A DNA stretch of 20,345 bases from an uncultured Oscillospiraceae bacterium (GTDB lineage: Bacteria; Bacillota; Clostridia; Oscillospirales; Ruminococcaceae): positions 1 to 20,345 of the forward strand of contig CAJUSD010000045.1 in the NCBI GenBank assembly GCA_910589145.1, in the 5' to 3' direction. A program made the position numbers and the translations under genes. The notes beneath the pieces are model-generated. The model searched no databases. It was not told the origin of the DNA and saw only the letters and a list, made by a program, of their open reading frames with translations. Below, piece after piece: positions 14,185-20,345 of this stretch. Within the stretch, counting starts at the first letter, position 1; every line of letters starts with the position of its first letter.

Positions 14185-15327
14185 ATGTCTGAACCATTCA
14201 CCTGTCCCTGCGATGTGCCCTTATACAGGCTGATTAGCTTGGAAATTGAAGAAAAGCTGCGCAGGTCAGCCGCGGCATATACAGATCGGTTTCCCCATGT
14301 AAGCACCATTCCCCAGGAAGGACTGAACTATACCCCGGAGGAAAACAACCTGTGGACCAACGCATTTTTCCCCGGTATGATGCTCCTTGCCTACGACCGC
14401 ACTGGGGATGAAAATTTTCTCAAATACACCGGCTGCTATCTGGACAGCTTTGAAAACCGTTTGAAGAAACGCATTCATATTTCTCATGATCTGGGGTTCC
14501 TGTACACCCTGACCGGCGTTGCCCTCTATAAGCTGACAGGAAACGTCCGAGCCAAAGCAATGGCATTGAGGGCTGCCGGTATGCTGGCCGAACGCTATAA
14601 CGAAAAGGGCCGCTATATCCAGGCATGGGGTGAATTCGGCGTGGGAAATCCATATGTTAAAATCATCGTGGATACCATGCTTAACCTGCCGCTGCTCTTC
14701 TGGGCTGGGGAAACCACCGGGGAAAAACGGTATACGGAAATTGCTGTGGCCCATGCCCATACCTGTGCGGATTACTTGGTGAGGGACGATTACACCTCTT
14801 TCCACACTTATCTGATGGATCCTGCCACCGGAAAAGCGGTTGAAGGGCGCACCCACCAGGGATTTCATGACGATTCTACCTGGGCGCGGGGACAGGCGTG
14901 GGTTGTCACAGGCTTTGCCCTTGCTTACCGGTATACAAAGGAACCCCGGTTCCTGGAGGTAAGCAAAAAGGCGGCGGAGGTTTTCATCCAAAACCTGCCC
15001 GCTGACAATGTACCTTATTGGGATTTTTCCTTTAACGACAGGGTTCCTGACCTGCGGGATTCCTCGGCGGGGTCGATTTTTGCCTGCGGGATGCTGGAGC
15101 TGGCAGATCAGTGCGAGGTGGAAGAGACGGAGCGGTTCCGCGCCGTCGCCTGTGCTGTTGTTCGCGGCCTGTATGACCATTATTTTCTGCATAACCCTGA
15201 CAGATCCGGTATTTTGACAGATGGAATATACCATCGGGTACATGGTCCGACCTGTACTGTCTGGGGGGATTACTTCTTCTATGAGGCTTTGATCCGTCTG
15301 CAAAAGGATTGGAAGCACTTCTGGTAA
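14185..15327 (+). CDS. GH88 unsaturated glucuronyl hydrolase
   Basis: 380 residues, an (alpha/alpha)6-barrel enzyme with no signal peptide, so cytoplasmic. GH88 removes the 4-deoxy-4,5-unsaturated uronate left at the non-reducing end by polysaccharide lyases. It does so by hydrating the vinyl ether, not by normal glycosidic attack. The two conserved aspartates known from the Bacillus enzyme are visible: Asp102 in SHDLGFLY and Asp163 in KIIVDTMLNLPLLFWA. The signature THQGFHDDSTWARGQAW (residues ~223-239) is also intact. ATG 14185 has GGAGG at 8-nt spacing; an upstream TTG at 14170 overlaps that site. It lies 30 nt after the permeases. The presence of GH88 implies that a lyase makes unsaturated substrate; the lyase-like gene at 18697 is the obvious partner. 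Which linkage it prefers (glycosaminoglycan, glucuronan, gellan, others) is not shown. Confidence 0.93.
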   Translation: MSEPFTCPCDVPLYRLISLEIEEKLRRSAAAYTDRFPHVSTIPQEGLNYTPEENNLWTNAFFPGMMLLAYDRTGDENFLKYTGCYLDSFENRLKKRIHISHDLGFLYTLTGVALYKLTGNVRAKAMALRAAGMLAERYNEKGRYIQAWGEFGVGNPYVKIIVDTMLNLPLLFWAGETTGEKRYTEIAVAHAHTCADYLVRDDYTSFHTYLMDPATGKAVEGRTHQGFHDDSTWARGQAWVVTGFALAYRYTKEPRFLEVSKKAAEVFIQNLPADNVPYWDFSFNDRVPDLRDSSAGSIFACGMLELADQCEVEETERFRAVACAVVRGLYDHYFLHNPDRSGILTDGIYHRVHGPTCTVWGDYFFYEALIRLQKDWKHFW

Positions 15328-15348
15328 TTTCGTCCTTCCCGTTTGAGG

Positions 15349-15383
15349 GGGGCGGCCCCCGCTGTGTGCCGCCCCGCTTTTTT
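15349..15383 (+). terminator. intra-operon intrinsic terminator after GH88
   Basis: GGGGCGGC (15349-15356) pairs with GCCGCCCC (15368-15375), an 8-bp all-GC stem with an 11-nt loop. GC and six T (15378-15383) follow. It is a textbook terminator, but only 20 nt separate it from the next start codon, 15404, leaving no room for a promoter. The three downstream genes must depend on readthrough or on a promoter upstream of the hairpin. Confidence 0.75.
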
Positions 15384-15403
15384 ATACTTTTTGGAGGTGA
15401 ATT

Positions 15404-17332
15404 ATGGAAATATTCAATTCTCTTTTGGCACAGAATCCCATCAAAACCCGACAGGATGCGGTGCAGCTTCTGCTGGATTTGATCCGCCCGCTCCGTTCCC
15501 ATTATTCTGCCGACGGAACGACGCTGCATATTGGCAGCACATCCGCCCACTATGGCGAAAGGAGCGCAAGGGTTGAGGGTTGGGCTCGTGTATTGTGGGG
15601 GCTTGGTCCGCTGTTCGGCGCAGACAATTCCAATTTACCGGCAGCCATGCAAATTGAAATCAAGGACTGGGCCGCCCTTTACCGCACCGGACTGATCCAC
15701 GGCACAGACCCTAATGCTCCTAGCTACTGGGGCGATATTTACGACTTTGACCAGAAGATGGTAGAAACTGCTGCCCTGGATGCCGCATTAGCCCTGGCGC
15801 CCCAAATACTTTGGGAACCGCTGACCGACTGCCAGAGGAAAAACGTTTTTAAGTGGCTTAACCAGATGAACAGCCATAAGATTCATCCTAATAACTGGCG
15901 GTTTTTCCGTATCCTCACCAATATGGTTTTTGCCCGGCTGGATCTTCCGGTAAATCATGAACAGTTGAAGGAAGATTTTGACGTCGTTGAACGCTGCTAT
16001 ACCGGGGATGGCTGGTATTTTGACGGGAATAACGGGCAGTTGGATTATTATATTCCCTTTGCGATGCACTTCTACTCCCTTATCTGGGCGGCGCTTTCGC
16101 CGCTGGATCAGGACGGATACCGGGAAATGCTGAAATCCCGCAGTACACGTTTTGCGGAGGATTTTGTCCACTGGTTTGCGGATGACGGAGCGGAAATTCC
16201 CTTTGGGCGCAGCCTGGCCTACCGCTTTGCCCACAGTGCGTTTTTCCCCGCAATGGCGTTGGCGGGCGTGAAGCCCGACAACATATCCTGGGGCACGGTA
16301 CGGCATTCCGTCCTTCAAAATCTGCGGCATTGGATGAAATATCCCATCGTCGGTACAGACGGCATATTGACGATCGGCTATCAGTATCCCAACCTGCTGA
16401 TGAGCGAGAAATACAACGCCCCCGGCTCTCCTTATTGGTCTTTTAAGGCGTTTCTGTTTTTATCGCTGCCGGAAAACCACCCTTTTTGGAAAGGTGAGGA
16501 ATCAACGGTCTCCCATCCAGCACAGGTAATGCAGGCAAAGCCGAGGATGCTCATCTGCCATGAGGAACAGGATGGCAAAGACCATGTAACCGCATATCCC
16601 GTGGGACAGCACGCGATGGAACATGGGAACTGCGCCGCCAAATATGAAAAATTTGTATATTCCAATTATTTCGGGTTCAGTGTTTCCCGTGGAGACTCCC
16701 TGGATGCGGGAGCCTTTGACAATACCCTAGCAGTCAGCCCGGCGGGATGGAATTGCTATCGGATGCGCTATGGCGTAGAGGATTATACCGTCACGCCGGA
16801 TTATACCTATACCCATTATACTTTACTGCCTGGGGTAACGGCAAAAAGCTGGATAATCCCCTGCGGCGGCGGATGGCATATACGGATACACCAAATTATT
16901 ACCGACCGTGCCATTGACACGGCAGACGGAGGCTTTGCCATGCCGGTGGAACAGCCCTTTACCCTGCCTTCAAATGGAAAAGAAGGGAAATTAATTCCCG
17001 GAAAAGAGGAAGCCGTTTCCGGCGGAATTGGCGCATTTCTGCCCTGGGGCGCGTCGGCGGCCTGTACACTGGACAGCAAAGAAGCGTATCGCGCTGAAAT
17101 GGTTCGGACTTTCCCAAATACCAATTTGATGGCGCCGCTCTGTGCGGTCCCTACGATTATTACCTCTTTGCAGCCGGGGACCCATCTGCTGGTTCATGCT
17201 TTCTATGGCAGTATCAGCAATAAAAAAGAGAGCTGTTCCAACGCCGTTCCCAAGATAAATATTGATCCATTCATCACAGTACAAAAATCTGACGGCACGA
17301 TGGCACATATTGATATATCAATCAACTTATAA
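15404..17332 (+). CDS. DUF2264-family protein, probable GH154 beta-glucuronidase
   Basis: 642 residues without a signal peptide. The N-terminal ~370 residues match the DUF2264 pattern: an opening helical stretch (NPIKTRQDAVQLLLDLIRPL), SARVEGWARVLWGLGPLFG, YWGDIYDFDQKMVETAALDA, NNWRFFRILTNMVFARLDLP, DGWYFDGNNGQLDYYIPFAM and EIPFGRSLAYRFAHSAFFP. It should be an (alpha/alpha)-barrel with a C-terminal beta-rich domain (~400-642). To my knowledge this family was placed in CAZy as GH154, founded on beta-glucuronidases of gut Bacteroides; that assignment is from memory. Its place between GH88 and GH30 supports a cytoplasmic role in trimming uronic-acid-bearing oligosaccharides. GGAGGTGA precedes the ATG at 15404. 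Catalytic residues not assigned. The gene follows a strong terminator, so its level may be lower than that of the importer. Confidence 0.85.
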   Translation: MEIFNSLLAQNPIKTRQDAVQLLLDLIRPLRSHYSADGTTLHIGSTSAHYGERSARVEGWARVLWGLGPLFGADNSNLPAAMQIEIKDWAALYRTGLIHGTDPNAPSYWGDIYDFDQKMVETAALDAALALAPQILWEPLTDCQRKNVFKWLNQMNSHKIHPNNWRFFRILTNMVFARLDLPVNHEQLKEDFDVVERCYTGDGWYFDGNNGQLDYYIPFAMHFYSLIWAALSPLDQDGYREMLKSRSTRFAEDFVHWFADDGAEIPFGRSLAYRFAHSAFFPAMALAGVKPDNISWGTVRHSVLQNLRHWMKYPIVGTDGILTIGYQYPNLLMSEKYNAPGSPYWSFKAFLFLSLPENHPFWKGEESTVSHPAQVMQAKPRMLICHEEQDGKDHVTAYPVGQHAMEHGNCAAKYEKFVYSNYFGFSVSRGDSLDAGAFDNTLAVSPAGWNCYRMRYGVEDYTVTPDYTYTHYTLLPGVTAKSWIIPCGGGWHIRIHQIITDRAIDTADGGFAMPVEQPFTLPSNGKEGKLIPGKEEAVSGGIGAFLPWGASAACTLDSKEAYRAEMVRTFPNTNLMAPLCAVPTIITSLQPGTHLLVHAFYGSISNKKESCSNAVPKINIDPFITVQKSDGTMAHIDISINL

Positions 17333-17346
17333 CCGGGAGGGAGATT

Positions 17347-18684
17347 ATGAAACTTGAAAGTATAACAACCGTATTTCCCCTTGGGGAGCGGATGACCCAA
17401 ACCCAGACATTGGAATTCAAGCCGGATACCGGAATAGAAAACCATGTTGTCAACCTTTATCCCCAGTTCACCGACCAACAGTTTGAAGGCTTCGGCGGCG
17501 CATTTACCGATTCCGCCGGGTATGTCTTTTCTAAAATGCCCCCAGCCATCCAAGAGCAATTTTTGGAAAGCTATTTCAGCAGGGAAAAGATGAACTACCG
17601 GCTGGGGCGCGTTCCGTTGGATAGCTGTGATTTTTCCGTCCAGCCTTATGAGGCGTTATCTGATTCCGCTGACAGGAAGATGGAGAGCTTTTCATTAGTG
17701 CCGACAGAAAAACACATTCTGCCCCTTCTCCGTGCGGCACAAAAGCATTGGGCAGAGATTGAGCTGATGGTAAGCCCCTGGTCCCCTCCGGCTTTTATGA
17801 AAACAAACGGCCAGCGTGTTTTCGGCGGAAAGCTCAAACCGGAAATGAGGGGGTTTTGGGCGGACTACCTGTGCAGATATATTCTTTCCCTGCGGGAGAG
17901 GGGGATCCCTGTCCGGCGAATGTCTTTGCAAAACGAACCGAAAGCGGTTCAGACCTGGGATTCCTGCCTGTACGCTGCCGAGGAGGAACGGGATTTCTTA
18001 AAGGAATATTTGACTCCGGCATTGAGAAAAACGGGATTGGATGACATTGAGGTTTTCCTGTGGGATCACAACAAGGAGCGGCTGTATGAGCGGGCGTATG
18101 CCGTCTGCTCCGACCCCGAAGCCGCCCCGCTGGCGGCAGGATTTGCATTCCACTGGTACAGCGGCGATCACTTTGAAGCGGTTGATTTGGTACACCGGAG
18201 CTTTCCAGATAAAAAGCTGATTCTGTCGGAGGCCTGCATTGAGTATTCCAAGTTCAGCGCGGACAGGATGCTGGAAAACGCCCAAAAGTACGCCCATGAC
18301 ATCATCGGCAGCCTTAACGCGGGGATGACCGCTTTTTATGACTGGAATTTGGTACTTGATGAACATGGCGGACCAAACTATGTTAATAATTTCTGTGATG
18401 CACCCTATTTGTATGACATCGAAAAAAAGAAACTCTTACAGCGGGTATCGCTGGATTATATCTGGCATTTCAGCCATTTCATTCAGCCGGGAGCAGTGCG
18501 CATTGGGCATTCCCGATATACAGAGCAGTTAGAGGTGACAGCTTTCCGCAACCCGGATGGCAGGCTGGTTTGTATCCTGCTGAACCGGAACGGAACACAG
18601 CTTCCGGTTCACCTGCGTCTGAATGGACAGGAGGTTTCTTTAGTGTCGGCTCCAGAATCAATTTCTACCATTACGATTGAATAG
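17347..18684 (+). CDS. GH30 family glycoside hydrolase
   Basis: 445 residues, cytoplasmic (no signal peptide), clan GH-A TIM barrel with a C-terminal beta domain. Visible landmarks are QFEGFGGAFTDSAGYVF (~45-61), MNYRLGRVPLDSCDFSV, ELMVSPWSPPAFMKTNG, the acid/base Glu197 in LQNEPKA and the nucleophile Glu295 in LILSEACIEY. The SPWSPPAFMK and FGGAFTDSA patterns are those of GH30 subfamilies that include glucosylceramidases, beta-1,6-glucanases and beta-glucosidases or beta-xylosidases, rather than the glucuronoxylanase subfamily GH30_8. As a retaining enzyme it should cleave a beta-gluco-, xylo- or fuco-type linkage. In this operon it may remove the neutral sugar linked to the uronate. GGGAGGG precedes the ATG at 17347 and the gap to the previous gene is 14 nt, so it is translated from the same message. 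Confidence 0.9.
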   Translation: MKLESITTVFPLGERMTQTQTLEFKPDTGIENHVVNLYPQFTDQQFEGFGGAFTDSAGYVFSKMPPAIQEQFLESYFSREKMNYRLGRVPLDSCDFSVQPYEALSDSADRKMESFSLVPTEKHILPLLRAAQKHWAEIELMVSPWSPPAFMKTNGQRVFGGKLKPEMRGFWADYLCRYILSLRERGIPVRRMSLQNEPKAVQTWDSCLYAAEEERDFLKEYLTPALRKTGLDDIEVFLWDHNKERLYERAYAVCSDPEAAPLAAGFAFHWYSGDHFEAVDLVHRSFPDKKLILSEACIEYSKFSADRMLENAQKYAHDIIGSLNAGMTAFYDWNLVLDEHGGPNYVNNFCDAPYLYDIEKKKLLQRVSLDYIWHFSHFIQPGAVRIGHSRYTEQLEVTAFRNPDGRLVCILLNRNGTQLPVHLRLNGQEVSLVSAPESISTITIE

Positions 18685-18696
18685 GAGGGGTATTCT

Positions 18697-19812
18697 ATGC
18701 TTACCTGGAAAAAACAGTATCAAATTCAGCCTGAGGCAGAGTCTATCGACCTAGTGATTAACAGAGCGGAGGAAGCCCTGAAACATCCAATCAGGCATAT
18801 TACTGATATTCAGGCAGCTCTCAGTGAGGGAGGTTCTCACGACTATTACTCCAATGCTGATTATTTTTGGCCTGATCCGCAAAAGCCGGATGGAAAGCCC
18901 TATATCAACCGGGACGGGGAAACAAACCCGGAAAATTTCGACGAACACCGCCATATTCTCCGGCAGATGCGCGCTGACGTTTGTTCGCTGGCGTTGGGAT
19001 ACCAACAGACCCGGAAGGAGGAATACGCCCGAAGGGCAGTTCAGACTCTATGGGAATTCTTCCTCCAGCCAGAAACCAAGATAAACCCCAGTCTTACATA
19101 TTCTCAGGCGATACCGGGAACTGCTCCTGGCAGGTGCTATGGCATTATAGACACCCTGCACCTAGCGGAAGTCCCCTTTGCCATTGAAGCCCTGAAGGAT
19201 TCCCCATCAATGGAGAGCAGAATTTACCAAGGGCTGAAGGAATGGTTTACCCAATACCTGGGATGGCTGCTCACCAGCCGCAACGGAATTGAAGAGGCGT
19301 CAACCACTAATAACCATTCTGTATGCTTTTTTGTCCAGGCGGCGGCGTTTGCGGTTTTCACCGATAACCTGCCTATTGTGGAGATGTGCCGCAGCCGCTA
19401 TAAAACCCATCTGTTGGCGCAGATGGCGGAGGACGGGAGCTTTCCCAGAGAGCTGAAGCGTACAAAGCCCTACGGTTACTCTATCTTTGTACTGGATAAC
19501 ATGATTACCCTGTGCCAGATTCTATCTTCGCCGGAGGAGGACCTTTGGTCATTTAAAAATGAACTGGGAGTTTCCGTGCAGGATGGGCTAGCATTCTTGC
19601 TTCCTTACCTAAAAAATAAAGCCGCCTGGCCTTATCCAAGGGATGTAATGTATTTCGATGATTATCCGGTTCGCGCTTCCTTTATGCTGTTTGCAGGGTG
19701 TCAGTATGGGTGGGATGATCTTCTAAAGCTGTATCATACTCTTCTGCCTCCTTTTACCCCTGATGAAGTCAGCAGGAACAATGGGATTCAGTATCCACAG
19801 CTTTTACTGTGA
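18697..19812 (+). CDS. alginate-lyase-fold polysaccharide lyase (PL5/PL38-like)
   Basis: 371 residues, no signal peptide. Family landmarks are DYYSNADYFWPDP (~49-61), GKPYINRDGETNPE, INPSLTYSQAIPG (~129-141), GRCYGIIDTL, LTSRNGIEEASTTNNHSV (192-209) and RELKRTKPYGYSIF (251-264). This order is that of the Alginate_lyase Pfam family, which covers PL5 and the alginate/glucuronan lyases of PL38. By comparison with PL5, likely catalytic residues are Asn206, His207, Arg255 and Tyr261; these are inferred by pattern. A cytoplasmic location is unusual for a primary depolymerase and suggests it acts on imported oligosaccharides, producing the unsaturated ends that GH88 removes. GGAGGGG precedes the ATG and the gap after GH30 is 12 nt. 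It is the last gene of the operon. An (alpha/alpha) glycosidase role is a less likely alternative. Confidence 0.85.
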   Translation: MLTWKKQYQIQPEAESIDLVINRAEEALKHPIRHITDIQAALSEGGSHDYYSNADYFWPDPQKPDGKPYINRDGETNPENFDEHRHILRQMRADVCSLALGYQQTRKEEYARRAVQTLWEFFLQPETKINPSLTYSQAIPGTAPGRCYGIIDTLHLAEVPFAIEALKDSPSMESRIYQGLKEWFTQYLGWLLTSRNGIEEASTTNNHSVCFFVQAAAFAVFTDNLPIVEMCRSRYKTHLLAQMAEDGSFPRELKRTKPYGYSIFVLDNMITLCQILSSPEEDLWSFKNELGVSVQDGLAFLLPYLKNKAAWPYPRDVMYFDDYPVRASFMLFAGCQYGWDDLLKLYHTLLPPFTPDEVSRNNGIQYPQLLL

Positions 19813-19828
19813 CAAAGCAGCTGTTTTT
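19797..19828 (+). terminator. probable terminator of the uronide operon
   Basis: ACAGCT (19797-19802) pairs with AGCTGT (19819-19824); an inner TTT/AAA extends it across a 2-nt bulge. Five T (19824-19828) follow. The 5' arm overlaps the end of the lyase-like gene. The stem is modest, so termination may be partial. Confidence 0.5.
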
Positions 19829-19940
19829 GGGTAATTGCATAATAGACAGGCAAAAATGTTAAATATTTGATTAGCCTATAGTTTTCAATACTCCATTTTG
19901 TGAGTTAATTTAATATTAATTATAAATGGTTTAAACAAAT
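19829..19940. other. AT-rich intergenic spacer
   Basis: Very AT-rich sequence beyond the operon terminator. I see no gene, RNA gene or strong repeat. The AT-rich block may contain promoters, but none has a convincing -35/-10 pair. Confidence 0.4.
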
Positions 19941-20048
19941 TTAGAAATTGATGTTTGTTGTTAATCTATGGAAATTTTCATAAAACGTCTGTAGCTCAGC
20001 AATGCGTTCTTTTTCTCTGAATTGAATAAATTTTCGCTTCTTTTTCAA
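19941..20048 (-). CDS. tiny overlapping ORF (35 aa), doubtful
   Basis: On the minus strand a TTG at 20048 overlaps the TGA of the preceding small ORF (TTGA) and opens a 35-residue basic peptide (MKKKRKFIQFREKERIAEL and on to TNINF) ending at TAA 19943-19941. The Lys/Arg/Glu helix looks protein-like and the stop-start overlap suggests coupling. It could equally be the frameshifted C-terminus of the upstream ORF. No family recognised. Confidence 0.25.
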   Translation of the reverse strand: MKKKRKFIQFREKERIAELQTFYENFHRLTTNINF

Positions 20049-20293
20049 GAGGAAATCCCCAGAGAACAGAATATCCGTACCGCGTCTTCCGGCAGGCAGC
20101 AGAGAAGTTTGTCTGTCTTTGCGTTCTCCCAGTCTTCCTCTGGAATCCTCTTTTCATAGCTTTCTGCTCTTTCTATCAGAATTCTCCCTTCCTCTATGGT
20201 ATAGCCCAGTTCTTCCTCCCGGCTCAGCCCTGCTTCTTCCAGCATCTCTGCCGGTAAGTATAGTCTTTCTTGTTTTTTTGGAATTTCTACTGG
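20045..20293 (-). pseudogene. AbrB-like small protein without a start codon
   Basis: The minus-strand frame reads PVEIPKKQERLYLPAEMLEE, then AGLSREEELGYTIEEGRILI, then ERAESYEKRIPEEDWENAKT, and ends GISS with TGA at 20047-20045. The piece EIPKKQxxLYLPAEMLEEAGL...LxxxIEEGRILI has the strand-helix-strand layout of SpoVT/AbrB swapped-hairpin DNA-binding proteins, often antitoxins or transition-state regulators. That is a pattern-based guess. The first ATG in frame (20245) lies inside the conserved part, and the frame continues upstream without ATG, GTG or TTG into sequence that looks unrelated. The true start therefore appears to have been cut off at about 20294, where a possible insertion-sequence end begins. 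Confidence 0.45.
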
Positions 20294-20294
20294 A

Positions 20295-20345
20295 TGTATA
20301 CTAAAAAAGTGGACAAGGATGGTAAAATAGTAGGCAAGAAGAAAA
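20295..20345 (+). mobile_element. possible insertion-sequence left end (window edge)
   Basis: Sequence starting TGTATACTAAAAAAGTGGAC resembles terminal inverted repeats of IS3-group elements (TGTxxT...AAAAGTxGACA). It begins exactly where the neighbouring minus-strand gene loses its start. The rest of the element would lie to the right of the window. This rests on resemblance alone. Confidence 0.3.

Noticed and set aside
14266..15318. 350-codon minus-strand open frame opposite GH88
   Set aside because: Shadow of a gene with intact GH88 catalytic residues. The translation has no coherent domain.
1..20345. CRISPR arrays, tRNA or rRNA genes
   Set aside because: No regularly spaced repeats, cloverleaf with a CCA-like end or rRNA signature was seen on either strand by reading. 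A covariance-model search was not possible.

Overview
The window looks like a gut-type Firmicute of class Clostridia. The evidence is strong Shine-Dalgarno sequences, GTG and TTG starts, roughly balanced GC, an Lpl/Ytc-type carbohydrate ABC importer without its own ATPase, a membrane-bound AraC regulator, and remnants of a Firmicutes integrative conjugative element (ICE). Genus cannot be fixed by reading alone.

Layout. (1) 1-1180: mobile-element debris, comprising an IS3-type transposase fragment on the minus strand, a weak transposase-like tail, and a broken VirD4/TraG-type coupling protein whose Walker A region is fused to an unrelated fragment. (2) 1226-4658, minus strand: a complete two-gene glycyl radical enzyme operon. 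It has a consensus promoter, the radical SAM activase, an intergenic hairpin, a 742-746 aa glycyl radical enzyme and a terminator. (3) 4683-6908, plus strand: more ICE debris. It holds a good terminator with no gene left to serve, a small mobile-element ORF, an amidoligase with several nonsense and frame lesions, a relaxase with an internal deletion, and the C-terminal end of a coupling protein. (4) 7006-10177: a promoter, a membrane-anchored AraC-type regulator, a class I SAM methyltransferase and a terminator. (5) 10200-19828: a uronide-oligosaccharide utilisation operon, with a solute-binding lipoprotein, two permeases, GH88 unsaturated uronyl hydrolase, a DUF2264 (probably GH154) protein, a GH30 glycosidase and an alginate-lyase-fold protein. 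(6) 19829-20345: an AT-rich spacer, a small AbrB-like ORF fragment without a start codon, and a possible insertion-sequence end.

How it works together (inference). The AraC protein probably senses the extracellular sugar or envelope state and activates the importer operon. The lipoprotein and permeases import an acidic oligosaccharide, using an ATPase encoded elsewhere. None of the four degradative enzymes has a signal peptide, so breakdown is cytoplasmic. The lyase-like protein would make unsaturated ends, GH88 would remove the 4,5-unsaturated uronate, and the DUF2264 and GH30 enzymes would remove other residues, probably beta-glucuronosyl and beta-gluco-type. A strong hairpin after the binding-protein gene and a strong terminator after GH88 probably set expression steps inside the operon. 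The least explained items are the glycyl radical enzyme, which has a GCYE active-site loop instead of GCVE, and the specific polysaccharide served by this enzyme set.
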